Positions 7,846-16,737 of a stretch of 64,000 nucleotides of DNA are shown here, one piece after another. Numbering within the stretch: position 1 is the stretch's first letter; each line of letters starts with the position of its first letter. The DNA comes from Kribbella sp. NBC_01245. GTDB lineage: Bacteria > Actinomycetota > Actinomycetes > Propionibacteriales > Kribbellaceae. A model generated the notes under the pieces. That model made no database searches, was not told the origin of the DNA, and saw nothing but the letters and a program-made list of their open reading frames with translations. Where the stretch lies: positions 5,704,001-5,768,000 of the forward strand of contig NZ_CP108487.1 in the NCBI RefSeq assembly GCF_036226525.1, written 5' to 3'. The translations under genes were made by a program, and so were the position numbers.

Positions 7846-10047
7846 TCATTTGACGGCGTAGAACCGCAAGTAGTCGAACGTGGCGACCGGCGGCGGGTTG
7901 GAGCCGGTCTGGTCGCCGTGCGCGTACAACCCGAGCTTGGGCGTCGCGCCGGCGGCAAGGACCCACGCGGCACCCCACGTCCACGTGGCACCGTCGATAC
8001 TCGTGCCCGCGCGGTAGACGTGCTCGCCGGCCGCATTCCGCTGATAGGCAAGACGCATCCACAACGTAGGCGCGGGCCTGCCGATCGCGGCCGCGCCGTA
8101 CGACGTGGCGCCGTCTTCCCGCGCCACCAGTTCGCGGCCGAACTCGGTCTGCCGGGTGCGCCAGATCGACACATCACCGAGGCGGGCGAAATCGTCGTCG
8201 TGGTGATAGGCGATCATCCCGGCCTGCTGGTAGTTCCGGATATCGCCTTCGCCAAGGTCGAGGTGCAGCTTGGTCTCGGCGATCCACCGATCCGTCGCCG
8301 GCGTCTGGTGGAATAGCAGACCCGCGTTGTTCCCGGACCCGACCAGGTCCGCGTTCTGCAACGGCCAGGAAAGCTTGCCATCGGCAACAGTCGCGCGAGT
8401 GTCCGGCCGCAACCAACTCCAGCCCTGGCCCAACGCACCGGTGAACTCGTCTCCCGACAACTGCCGCCCGATCTCCGGTACGGCGACAGGTTTGCGCACC
8501 GGTACTGCCGCCGAACGGATCGTCAGGTTGTCCACCTCGGCGCGTCCAGCCAACGAAACCCTCGCAGGCTTCAGCAATTGCGAGGCCACACGGACATCGG
8601 CATAAGCGTCACCGAGACCCGAGTCGCTCACTCGCGCGGTCGCACCCTCGGGACCAACCTGCACCGTAAGGCGATTCCACGCTGAAGCATCGAAACCAGC
8701 CGGCATCGGCGCCGTCGAAACCCGGCCGCCAGCGGTGATCCGGAGGACGTCCTGGCTCAACGTCACACCAACATGACCAAGGTTGACGGTCAGCTTGTCA
8801 CCACGGACGTCCGCGTCGAAGCGAACCGAGCCACCCGGCGCAACCTGGCGCGTGACGGCGAACCCGTCGATCAACGCAGAAGCACCGCCGAGGGCGTCAC
8901 CCGGCGACCGCTCAGCGCCGTACAGGCCTGATGCCGGGTCGGTGGAGTTGATGCCGAGGGATGAGCCGGTGACGGGAGCGGGTTGCGGGGTGTCGGATGG
9001 CCCGGCGCCGGCGCGGGTACGCGGCCAGCCGTTGATCCAGTCGATCCGGTCGATCAGCATCGGCCGCCGGTTGATGCCGAACGGTTCGTTCAGCCAGGGC
9101 TTCGACCGGTCGATCGCGTGGTAGACGATGTGGTCCTGGCCGGCCGCATCGGTGAGGAACGCGTGATGCCCGGGGCCGATCCAGCGGTTGCCGTTCTGCG
9201 TGATCACGGTGGTACCGCCGACGCGCGACTCGAGCATGCTCGCGCCATTGGCATCGAGGAACGGCCCACGCGGCGACTTGGACCGCCCGGCGAAGACGGA
9301 GTAGCCCGTCGTCGGTCCGGCGCAGCAGTTCATCGACGAGCCCATCAGGTAGTACCAACCATCCCGCCGTACGACGTACGCGCCTTCGTAGCGGTCGCCG
9401 ATCGTCACCTGCGTGGGGGTGCCGACCGCGTGCAGGCCGTCGGGGGAGAGTTCCGTGACGGAGATGCCGCCGTAGAAGCCGCCGTAGTACAAGTAGCGCT
9501 TGCCGTCGACGGCGGTCAGCATGGCCGGGTCGATCGTGCCGAAGTAGCCGCCATTGCCGTCGGGCTTCGGCGTAACGACCGGGCCGTCGGTGGCCGTCCA
9601 TGGGCCGGCGGGCGTTGGGGCGGTCGCGACACCGATGGCCGGGTCGCCTCCTGGGTTGGCCGCGGTGTCGGTGACGGTGAAGTACATGACGTAGCGGCCG
9701 CCGAAGTAGCGGATATCCGGAGCCCAGAAGAACGAGCCGGGCGCGGCCCACGCGGGTTTAGTGGACTCGTTGAACACCGTGCCGAGGTAGGTCCACGACG
9801 AGAAGTCCTTGGTCCGGGCCATGTGCATCAAGCCGAACGGTCCGCCTTCGACGAGCGGGTCCGAGGTGGCGTACGCGTACCAATAGCCGTCGCGGCCCTG
9901 GATCACGGCCGGGTCGGCGAAGGTGTCGGCAAACGGTGACGAGATCGCGTTCTGCGTGCCCTCCGCTGAAGGAGAAGCAGAGACGGTCAGGGGAGTAAGG
10001 GCCAGCGCGGCAGCGGTGACCAGCGTGGTGAGCAGACGAGGAGGCAT
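7846..10047 (-). CDS. secreted GH43 arabinanase-like enzyme with C-terminal carbohydrate-binding-type domain
   Basis: 733 residues from the ATG at 10047 (GAGGA-type site precedes). Signal peptide is MPPRLLTTLVTAAALALTPL ending near SAS. The GH43 propeller spans about residues 35-370, with FADPAVIQGRDGYWYAY (Asp45), GTIDPAMLTAVDGKRYLYYG and DRYEGAYVV (acid Glu). After a linker at about 370-400 there is a beta-sandwich stretch. A C-terminal concanavalin-like region of about 190 residues (SGDEFTGALGQGWSWLRP...TFDYLRFYAVK) is of the kind fused to GH43 enzymes. It is the last gene of the arabinan unit, 40 bp after the second permease. Likely activity: endo- or exo-cleavage of arabinan outside the cell. 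Confidence 0.85.
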   Translation of the reverse strand: MPPRLLTTLVTAAALALTPLTVSASPSAEGTQNAISSPFADTFADPAVIQGRDGYWYAYATSDPLVEGGPFGLMHMARTKDFSSWTYLGTVFNESTKPAWAAPGSFFWAPDIRYFGGRYVMYFTVTDTAANPGGDPAIGVATAPTPAGPWTATDGPVVTPKPDGNGGYFGTIDPAMLTAVDGKRYLYYGGFYGGISVTELSPDGLHAVGTPTQVTIGDRYEGAYVVRRDGWYYLMGSSMNCCAGPTTGYSVFAGRSKSPRGPFLDANGASMLESRVGGTTVITQNGNRWIGPGHHAFLTDAAGQDHIVYHAIDRSKPWLNEPFGINRRPMLIDRIDWINGWPRTRAGAGPSDTPQPAPVTGSSLGINSTDPASGLYGAERSPGDALGGASALIDGFAVTRQVAPGGSVRFDADVRGDKLTVNLGHVGVTLSQDVLRITAGGRVSTAPMPAGFDASAWNRLTVQVGPEGATARVSDSGLGDAYADVRVASQLLKPARVSLAGRAEVDNLTIRSAAVPVRKPVAVPEIGRQLSGDEFTGALGQGWSWLRPDTRATVADGKLSWPLQNADLVGSGNNAGLLFHQTPATDRWIAETKLHLDLGEGDIRNYQQAGMIAYHHDDDFARLGDVSIWRTRQTEFGRELVAREDGATSYGAAAIGRPAPTLWMRLAYQRNAAGEHVYRAGTSIDGATWTWGAAWVLAAGATPKLGLYAHGDQTGSNPPPVATFDYLRFYAVK

Positions 10048-10087
10048 GAGGCGGGTCCTCTCAGACGGTGCCTTTTGAAAGTGGGGG

Positions 10088-10915
10088 TCAACCTTTGATG
10101 CCGCTGCGAGCGACACCTTCGATGACGTACCGCTGAACGAAGATGTAGAGGATCAGCACCGGCACTGACGCGACGGTCGCGCCGGTCATGATCACCGGAT
10201 AGTCGGTCGTATAGGCGCCCTGCAACAGCTTCAACCCGGCAGGCAGGGTCAAGCGCTCAGGGCTGAAGAGCACGTACAACGGCCAGATGAAGTCGTTCCA
10301 GTTGGCCAGGAACGACAGCACCGTCAGCGTTGCCAGCGCTGGTTTGGCGTTCGGCAGGATGATCCGGGTGAAGACGGTCCACGCGTTGGCGCCGTCGATC
10401 ATCGCGACTTCCTCCAGCTCGCGCGGGATGGCGAGGAAGAACTGCCGCATGAAGAACACGCCGAACGCACCGGCCGCGCCCGGAACCACCAGAGCCCAGA
10501 GCGTGTCGAGCCAACCGAGGTTGTCCATCAACAGGTAGTTCGGCATCAGGAAGACGAACCCGGGCACGAACAACGTGGCCATGATCAACCCGAAGATCGC
10601 CTTCTTGAAGCGAAACTCCATCCTGGCCAGGGCATAACCCGCCATCGAGGCGACCAGCACCACCAGACCCGCGTGCAGCGTGGCCGCGACGAACGAGTTG
10701 ATCGCCCAGCGCAGCACCGGATTCTGGCCGCCCGTGGTGAGAATCTCGCCATACGCGCGCCCTGTCGGGTCCTCGGGCCAAATTGTCGGAGGCGTCTGCT
10801 GGGATTCACCTACCGACTTGAACGAGGTGATCCCCATCCATACCAACGGCGCGACGAAGACCACCGTGAGCGCGATGACCAGCACCCAGAACCCGACAGA
10901 CGGCCGCCGTTTCAT
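10088..10915 (-). CDS. carbohydrate ABC transporter permease (MalG type)
   Basis: 275 residues from the ATG at 10915, overlapping the stop of the preceding permease gene (ATGA). Six hydrophobic segments are visible, starting with FWVLVIALTVVFVAPLVW. The ATPase-coupling EAA loop reads EEVAMIDGANAWTVFTRIIL with the following LPNAKPAL. It forms the membrane channel with the upstream permease for uptake of oligosaccharides delivered by the lipoprotein. No ATPase is encoded in the operon, as in other actinobacterial sugar importers that share an MsiK-type ATPase encoded elsewhere. Confidence 0.9.
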   Translation of the reverse strand: MKRRPSVGFWVLVIALTVVFVAPLVWMGITSFKSVGESQQTPPTIWPEDPTGRAYGEILTTGGQNPVLRWAINSFVAATLHAGLVVLVASMAGYALARMEFRFKKAIFGLIMATLFVPGFVFLMPNYLLMDNLGWLDTLWALVVPGAAGAFGVFFMRQFFLAIPRELEEVAMIDGANAWTVFTRIILPNAKPALATLTVLSFLANWNDFIWPLYVLFSPERLTLPAGLKLLQGAYTTDYPVIMTGATVASVPVLILYIFVQRYVIEGVARSGIKG

Positions 10916-11793
10916 TTCTTCTCCCTCAGCAGGACGAAGTTCACCAACGAGACGACCGCGAGGCAGACCGCCAAGACGTAGCTCATCGCCGTGGCCTGGC
11001 CCATCCGGAACTGGGAGAGACCCGTGTCCGCGATGACCATCAACGCTGTCCGCGTGCTGTCGCCCGGCCCGCCCTGAGTCACCAGGACGGATTGGCCGAA
11101 CATGTTGGCGCTGGCCAGCACGGTCATCGTCACCACGAACACGAAGACCGGCTTCAACCCCGGCATTGTGACGTGGACGAACCGCTGCCACGCGCCGGCA
11201 CCGTCAAGCTGCGCCGCCTCGTACTGCTCGGCCGGGATGTCCTGCAGTCCGGCGAGGTAGATGACCGCGTTGAAGCCGACCGTCCACCACACCGTCATGC
11301 CGACCAACGCGATCCATGCCCATGGCATCGACGTCGTCCAGCCGATATCGCTATCCCTGCCCAGCAAACGGAGGCCCGCGTTCAGCACCCCGAAACTCGT
11401 ATCGAGGATGTACCGGAACATCAGGCCGACGACTGCCACCCCGAGCACGTACGGCGCGAAGTAGACCGCCCGGAAGAACGTCCGCCCCGGGAAGCGCCGG
11501 TTCAGCAGTACGGCCAGCCCGAGCGGCAGCGCGACCAGGAACGGGACTGAGGCCACCGTGAAGATCGCGGTGGCCCGCATCCCGTGCCAGAACGGCTCGG
11601 ACGTCGTCGACAACGGGTCGAACAGGTCCTTGTAGTTCTGCAGCCCGGTGAACGGTTTGCCCGGGAGCTGGAAGTCCCAATCGTGCAGGCTCATCCAGAA
11701 CCCAAAGAGAGCAGGTCCGATCACGAACAACCCGAACAACACCAGGTAAGGCGCCAGGAACAGGTACGGAGTCGCTCTGCCGTAGCCCCTCAT
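10912..11793 (-). CDS. carbohydrate ABC transporter permease (MalF type)
   Basis: 293 residues with six membrane segments (YLFLAPYLVLFGLFVIGPALFGF first). The EAA loop is EQYEAAQLDGAGAWQRFVHV followed by TMPGLKPV. Both ends overlap neighbours by 4 bp: ATGA with the substrate-binding protein gene upstream and ATGA with the second permease downstream. The four genes from the GH51 enzyme to the second permease therefore form one translationally coupled operon. Confidence 0.9.
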   Translation of the reverse strand: MRGYGRATPYLFLAPYLVLFGLFVIGPALFGFWMSLHDWDFQLPGKPFTGLQNYKDLFDPLSTTSEPFWHGMRATAIFTVASVPFLVALPLGLAVLLNRRFPGRTFFRAVYFAPYVLGVAVVGLMFRYILDTSFGVLNAGLRLLGRDSDIGWTTSMPWAWIALVGMTVWWTVGFNAVIYLAGLQDIPAEQYEAAQLDGAGAWQRFVHVTMPGLKPVFVFVVTMTVLASANMFGQSVLVTQGGPGDSTRTALMVIADTGLSQFRMGQATAMSYVLAVCLAVVSLVNFVLLREKK

Positions 11794-13115
11794 GCCCCGT
11801 ACTTCTTGCGGTTGGCCTCCAGGATCTTGTCGGCCCGGGCGGCGGCGTCCGCAAGCGCCTTGGCCGGTTCGGCCTTGAGCAGGACCGCCTCGTTGATCGC
11901 CTTGTTCAGTTCGGCCAGGGCGTCACCGATGCCCGGCACCGGCGGCGGGAAGTGCAGGTCGTCCACCTGGGTCGCGAGCGCGGCCTGCTCGGTCAACGCC
12001 TTGAACTCGGCCGATTCCCGGACCTGCTTGCGCGCCGGGACCTGCCCGCCCTTAGCCCATTCGAGCGACTTCTGGCTGACGTAGTTCACGAAAACCCGGG
12101 CCGCGGCCGACTTGTTCGCGTCGGGCGTCTTCAGCTTCGGCAGGCAGAACTGGTGCGATCCAGCCCACGCGGCCTTAGTGCCTCCGATGTTCGGCAGCGG
12201 CGCCACCCCCCACTCGAGGCCCTTCTTCTCCTTCAGGGTGTTGATGTTCCAGATGCCGTTCCAGTTGAAGGCGGTCTTGCCATTCTGCAGGGCGATCGCG
12301 TCCGCGTCCTGGGCGACGTTCTTCGGGCTGTGCCCGTTCTTCACCAGGTCGGTGAACCAGGTCAGCGCCTGGACGCCCGGCTCCTCGGCCCAGATCGCCT
12401 TGTTCGCCTCGGGGTTGAACATGTCGCCGCCGAACTGCCAGATCAACGCCTGCACACTGAGCACACCCGTGAACTGGAACGGCGAGGCCCAATGCCCCTG
12501 GATCCCCTTGGCCTTCAGGGCGTCGAGCGCGGCGGCGTACTCCTCGGCGGTCGCCGGCGGCTTGGCCGGGTCGAGGCCCGCCTGCTTCATCAACGTCTTG
12601 TTGTAGAAGAACCCGAGCGGATGTACGTCGAGCGGAATGCCGTACCGCTTGCCGTTGTACTCGCCGGCCTTCCAGACCACCTCGGCGAAGTCGTCCTGCT
12701 TCAGGTCGAGCGCCTTCGCGACGTCGTCCAGCGGCTCGATCACGTTGCGGGCGGCGTTCGTGGCGAGCGAGTCGACGTGCATGATCGCGATCGCGGGACC
12801 ACGGCCACTGCTCACGGCAGTCGGCAGCTTGGTGTAGTAGTCGGCCCACTGCATCACGGTCATCTTGACCTTGATGTTGGGGTTCTCGGCGTTGAACTGG
12901 TCGACCAGCTTGCGCATGAACGGGCCGTCACCACCGGTGAACCCGTTCCAGAAGTCGAGCTCGACCGCCGGGCCGTCGTACCCCTTGGCCCCACCGTCAC
13001 CGGTCGCTTGCCCTGGCTTACCGGCCGAGCCTTCACCACAGCCGGTCAGCGCACCTAGACCAAGTGCGCCGGCACCCGCGAGCACCAGCCGGCGGGAGAC
13101 GTATTGCGTGTTCAC
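11790..13115 (-). CDS. extracellular sugar-binding lipoprotein of an ABC importer
   Basis: 441 residues from a GTG at 13115, chosen because GGAGG lies 6 nt upstream. The N-terminus MNTQYVSRRLVLAGAGALGL runs on to ALTGCGEGS, a twin-arginine-like start with a lipobox Cys. The mature protein has cluster-B binding-protein features (VELDFWNGFTGGDG, YYTKLPTAVSSGRGPAIAIM, GVPLDVHP-like GIPLDVHPLGFFYN). It would capture the oligosaccharide for the two permeases. Its position directly after a GH51 arabinofuranosidase suggests arabino-oligosaccharides, but the ligand is inferred. Confidence 0.9.
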   Translation of the reverse strand: MNTQYVSRRLVLAGAGALGLGALTGCGEGSAGKPGQATGDGGAKGYDGPAVELDFWNGFTGGDGPFMRKLVDQFNAENPNIKVKMTVMQWADYYTKLPTAVSSGRGPAIAIMHVDSLATNAARNVIEPLDDVAKALDLKQDDFAEVVWKAGEYNGKRYGIPLDVHPLGFFYNKTLMKQAGLDPAKPPATAEEYAAALDALKAKGIQGHWASPFQFTGVLSVQALIWQFGGDMFNPEANKAIWAEEPGVQALTWFTDLVKNGHSPKNVAQDADAIALQNGKTAFNWNGIWNINTLKEKKGLEWGVAPLPNIGGTKAAWAGSHQFCLPKLKTPDANKSAAARVFVNYVSQKSLEWAKGGQVPARKQVRESAEFKALTEQAALATQVDDLHFPPPVPGIGDALAELNKAINEAVLLKAEPAKALADAAARADKILEANRKKYGA

Positions 13116-14617
13116 CGTGTACCTCCAGGGGAGAGCCTGATCATGTGCCACGAGGCAGGGGGCAACGTGGCCGTTCCGGTACCGCCTTGCACGGTGGTCG
13201 TCTCCACCGTGCGCGGTACCACCCGGTCCGGGTCGGTTGCGGAGTTCACCGCGGACCGGTCGTCGTCGTACAGGCCGAGGTGCTCGATCAGCTCGAGCCC
13301 CGGCGCGGGGAATTGCAGGTCGACCTCTTCGGTCTCCGAGCGGTTGACCACGAACAGCACGGTCTCGCCCGTCGTCTCGTCGTACGTCGCGGTGCTCCAC
13401 AACGCGGGCACCTTGCCGAAGGCCTTGGTTTCGAGCTCGGGCCCGGCGATCTCCGTCTGCAGCACCTTGTTGCCGGCGTACCGGGCGGTGAGCGCGAAGG
13501 GATGGAAGATGGTCTGCCGCCAGGCCGGGCCGTCGGGCTCGGTGCGGATCGGGCCGATCACGTTCACCAGTTGGGCCTGGCAGGCGATCTTCACGCGGTC
13601 GGCGTGCCGGAGCAGCGTGATCAGCAGGCTGCCGACCACGACCGCGTCGTCCACGGTGTACGTGTCCTCGATCAGTGGGCTGACCTCACGGATGCCGAGG
13701 CCGAGCTCGCCGGGGAAGTGCCGCTGGTACCAGACGTTCCACTCGTCGAACGACAGCGTCATCACCTTGTCGCTGCGCTTGAGCGCCTTCACGTGGTCAG
13801 CCGTCGCGACCACTTCGGTGATGAAACGGTCCATCTCCTCGGCGGCAGCGAGGAAGCTCGCCTGGTCGTCGCCGTTCGGCTCGTAGTAGGCGTGCAGGGA
13901 GATGTGGTCGACCTGGTCGTACGTGCGCTCGAGCACCGTGCGCTCCCAGTCGCCGAACGTCGGCATACCCCGATTGCTCGAGCCGCAGACCACCAACTCC
14001 AACTCCGGATCGACCCGGCGCATCGCGTTCGCGGTCTCCTCGGCCAGCCGGGCGTACTCCTCGGCGGTCTTGTGACCGATCTGCCAGGGGCCGTCCATCT
14101 CGTTGCCGAGGCACCAGATCCGGATGTCGTGCGGCTTCTCGCTGCCGTTGGCGACCCGGCGATCGGACACCTCGGTGCCGGCCGGGAGGTTGCAGTACTG
14201 GAGGAGCTCGACGGCTTCGGCGATACCGCGGGTGCCGAGGTTCACCGCCCAGATTGGCTCGACGCCGGCCTTGCCGGCCCAAGCGACGAACTCGTCGGTG
14301 CCGAACTGGTTGGTCTCGATCGCCCGCCAGGCCAGGTCGAGCCGGCGCGGCCGCTGGTCCTTCGGCCCGACGCCGTCCTCCCAGTTGTAGTTCGAGACGA
14401 AGTTGCCACCGGGATAGCGCACGGCGGTGACACCGAGCTCGCGGACCAGGTCGAGTACGTCGGTCCGGAAGCCGTTCTCGTCGGCCGTGGCATGGCCTGG
14501 TTCGTAGATACCGGTGTAGACGCACCGGCCCATGTGCTCGACGAAAGAGCCGAACAGCCGGCGGTCCAGATCACCGGCCACGAAGGCGCGATCGACGGCT
14601 AGGCGGGCTACGGACAC
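13112..14617 (-). CDS. abfA: GH51 alpha-L-arabinofuranosidase
   Basis: 501 residues from a GTG at 14617 (GGAGG 5 nt upstream). The fold and motifs are GH51: FGSFVEHMGRCVYTGIYEP, VRYPGGNFVSNYNWEDGVGP, acid/base Glu173 in WCLGNEMDGPWQ and nucleophile Glu292 in LSFDEWNVW. There is no signal peptide, so it acts inside the cell, releasing arabinose from imported oligosaccharides. It is the first gene of the operon, and its promoter region holds two 13-bp direct repeats shared with the divergent LacI regulator. The symbol abfA follows usual naming for this family. Confidence 0.92.
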   Translation of the reverse strand: MSVARLAVDRAFVAGDLDRRLFGSFVEHMGRCVYTGIYEPGHATADENGFRTDVLDLVRELGVTAVRYPGGNFVSNYNWEDGVGPKDQRPRRLDLAWRAIETNQFGTDEFVAWAGKAGVEPIWAVNLGTRGIAEAVELLQYCNLPAGTEVSDRRVANGSEKPHDIRIWCLGNEMDGPWQIGHKTAEEYARLAEETANAMRRVDPELELVVCGSSNRGMPTFGDWERTVLERTYDQVDHISLHAYYEPNGDDQASFLAAAEEMDRFITEVVATADHVKALKRSDKVMTLSFDEWNVWYQRHFPGELGLGIREVSPLIEDTYTVDDAVVVGSLLITLLRHADRVKIACQAQLVNVIGPIRTEPDGPAWRQTIFHPFALTARYAGNKVLQTEIAGPELETKAFGKVPALWSTATYDETTGETVLFVVNRSETEEVDLQFPAPGLELIEHLGLYDDDRSAVNSATDPDRVVPRTVETTTVQGGTGTATLPPASWHMIRLSPGGTR

Positions 14618-14635
14618 ATCGTCCTCCAGAGGATT

Positions 14636-14669
14636 TACAACGATTGACCTGATTTCTACAACGATTGAC
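14636..14669. promoter_or_regulatory. tandem candidate LacI operators between lacI and the GH51 gene
   Basis: The 13-mer TACAACGATTGAC occurs at 14636-14648 and again at 14657-14669, 21 bp apart (two helical turns). Each contains the dyad CAA-CGA-TTG. They sit just upstream of the GH51 start at 14617 and about 100 bp before the lacI start, as expected for a repressor controlling both directions. Confidence 0.6.
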
Positions 14670-14771
14670 ATAGGCTGTAAAGAGCTCGGCTTGCACGAGC
14701 TGTTGGTCGGGGCCGTGGCACACTCGGCGACTAACGGATCGCGACGGTCCGGTTCCAGGAGGTGGGGCACG

Positions 14772-15782
14772 ATGGTGGCGACGCGGCTGAGCGATGTGGC
14801 GGCGCGGGCGGGCGTGTCGGTCAAGACGGTCTCGAACGTCATCAACGACTACCCGCACATCACCGCGGTCACCCGGGCCAAGGTCGAGGCGGCCATCGCC
14901 GAGCTCGGTTACACGCCGAACGTCAGCGCCCGCTCCCTGCGCAAGGGCCGATCCGACTTCATCGCGCTCGCCATTCCCGAGATGGCCTCGCCGTACTTCG
15001 CCGAGCTCGGGGCCGCGATCAGCCGGGCCGCGAAGAAGCGCGGCATCACCGTGCTGATCGACCAGACCGAGGGCGAGCCCGCCGCCGAGAAGTTCGTACT
15101 GGACGGGATGCGCGGTCAGTTGATCGACGGCATCATCTTCTCCCCGATCACCACCACGCCGACCAAGATCACCGTCGCCGAGGACGGCAAACCCCTGCTG
15201 CTGCTCGGTGAGCGTCAGCCCGGCGGTGCGGTCGACCATGTCGCGGTCGACTCGGTCAAGGCGTCGTACGACGCGACCACCCATCTCGTCTCGATCGGCC
15301 GGCGGCGCATCGCAGCCATCGGTGTCGGCGGCGGCGCGGGCACAGGCGCCGTACGGCGGAAGGGGTATCGCAAAGCGCTGAAGGCGGCCGGTCTGCCGAT
15401 CGACCCGGCGCTCGAGATCGACGGCACGGGCTACCACCGGGAGGACGGCGCTGCCGCGATGCGGGATCTGCTCGCGCTGCCTGTTGGGAGCAGGCCTGAC
15501 GCCGTCTTCTGCTTCAACGACCTGCTCGCGCTCGGCGCGCTGCGGGCCTTGGCCGACGCGGGGCTGTCCGTGCCGGATGACGTGGCCGTGGTGGGGTTCG
15601 ACGACATCGAGGACGGCCGGTACCACTCGCCTTCGCTGACGACGATCGCGCCTGACCTGGACTGGCTGGCGGAGAACGCGGTCGGTCTGCTGCTCGAGCG
15701 AATCGCGGGCAAGGGTCCGGCCGAGCGGCGCGACCTCGCCGTGCCGTACACGCTGCAGGTGCGCGAATCCACCGGTGGCTGA
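14772..15782 (+). CDS. LacI-family transcriptional regulator of the arabinan cluster
   Basis: 336 residues from the ATG at 14772, with AGGAGG about 9 nt upstream. The N-terminal HTH is TRLSDVAARAGVSVKTVSNV, followed by the hinge helix NVSARSLRKGRS. A periplasmic-binding-type effector domain follows (IALAIPEMASPYFAELGAAI, DAVFCFNDLLALGALRAL, VVGFDDIEDGRYHSPSLTTI). It is divergent from the arabinofuranosidase-ABC operon, with repeated candidate operators between them. It probably represses that operon until an arabinose-type sugar binds. Its stop overlaps the next gene's GTG by 8 bp. Confidence 0.9.
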   Translation: MVATRLSDVAARAGVSVKTVSNVINDYPHITAVTRAKVEAAIAELGYTPNVSARSLRKGRSDFIALAIPEMASPYFAELGAAISRAAKKRGITVLIDQTEGEPAAEKFVLDGMRGQLIDGIIFSPITTTPTKITVAEDGKPLLLLGERQPGGAVDHVAVDSVKASYDATTHLVSIGRRRIAAIGVGGGAGTGAVRRKGYRKALKAAGLPIDPALEIDGTGYHREDGAAAMRDLLALPVGSRPDAVFCFNDLLALGALRALADAGLSVPDDVAVVGFDDIEDGRYHSPSLTTIAPDLDWLAENAVGLLLERIAGKGPAERRDLAVPYTLQVRESTGG

Positions 15783-16683
15783 CTTCTCGCAGCTCGTCGG
15801 GTCGTATCAGGGCGAGTTGCACGCGCACTGCTACCGGATGCTCGGCTCGGCGCATGACGCGGACGACGCGGTGCAGGAGACGCTCGTCCGCGCGTGGCAG
15901 CACCTCGAGCGCGGCCGGTACGAGGACCGCGGGGCGATCCGGCCCTGGCTCTACAAGATCGCGACCAACCGCTGCTTGACGATGATCGAGCGCCGGGGAC
16001 GTCGGGAGCTGCCGACCTCGTTTGAGGCCGGGTCGCGAGAGGTCGCTTGGCTGGAACCGTATCCGGGTAATCAGTTGGCATGGACCGCCGAGCTGAGTCC
16101 GGAGGACCGGGTCGTCGCGCTGGAGTCGGTCGAACTCGCGTTCGTCGCTTCGCTGCAACACCTCTCGGCCCTGCAACGCGCCGTACTGCTGCTGCGTGAG
16201 GTGCTCGCCTTCAGCGCCAAGGAGGTCGCGGAACAACTCGACACCTCGGTTGCCTCGGTCAACAGCGCCTTGCAGCGTGCGCGGAAGATGGTGGGTGGGC
16301 GGCCAAGCCAGCAAGCCGTTGGCGATACCAGCCGGATCGCCCGCTCGTACGTTGCCGCCTGGGAGGCCGGGGACGTCGACGCGATCGTGGCGATGCTGGC
16401 CGAGGACGCGAAGTACTCGATGCCGCCGCTACCCGCCTGGTACCAGGGGCGCGAGGCGATCCGTGGCTTCCTGCTGGACGGACCTCTGCTCGAGCGGTGG
16501 CGTTTCCTACCGGCCGAGGCCAACGGGCAGCTCGCCTTCGCCACCTATCGGCTGGACCCGTCCGGCTCGTACGTCGCGAGCGGGCTGGACGTACTCGCCA
16601 TCCGCGGGCGTCTTATCGTCGAAGTGGTGTCATTCCTCGAGGCCGACTTCACCGAATTCGGATTGCCCGCGACCTTGCGATGA
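15775..16683 (+). CDS. ECF sigma factor with C-terminal SnoaL-like domain
   Basis: 302 residues from a GTG at 15775. Region sigma-2 is at about 5-75 (ELHAHCYRMLGSAHDADDAV, IRPWLYKIATNRCL). Sigma-4 is at about 125-185 (LSALQRAVLLLREVLAFSAK, followed by a helix-turn-helix ending SVASVNSALQRAR). About 110 further residues form an NTF2/SnoaL-like domain (SYVAAWEAGDVDAIVAMLAE, MPPLPAWYQGREAIRGFL). In such sigma factors (SigG/SigJ-like groups) the C-terminal domain replaces a separate anti-sigma factor and tunes activity. No anti-sigma gene is adjacent. It overlaps the lacI stop but is unlikely to be part of sugar control. Confidence 0.88.
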   Translation: MADFSQLVGSYQGELHAHCYRMLGSAHDADDAVQETLVRAWQHLERGRYEDRGAIRPWLYKIATNRCLTMIERRGRRELPTSFEAGSREVAWLEPYPGNQLAWTAELSPEDRVVALESVELAFVASLQHLSALQRAVLLLREVLAFSAKEVAEQLDTSVASVNSALQRARKMVGGRPSQQAVGDTSRIARSYVAAWEAGDVDAIVAMLAEDAKYSMPPLPAWYQGREAIRGFLLDGPLLERWRFLPAEANGQLAFATYRLDPSGSYVASGLDVLAIRGRLIVEVVSFLEADFTEFGLPATLR

Positions 16684-16737
16684 GTTTCGGCCTCGGCCCG
16701 GGTTCTTTGAGTAGAACCTATCGAAGGGAAGCCGGCC

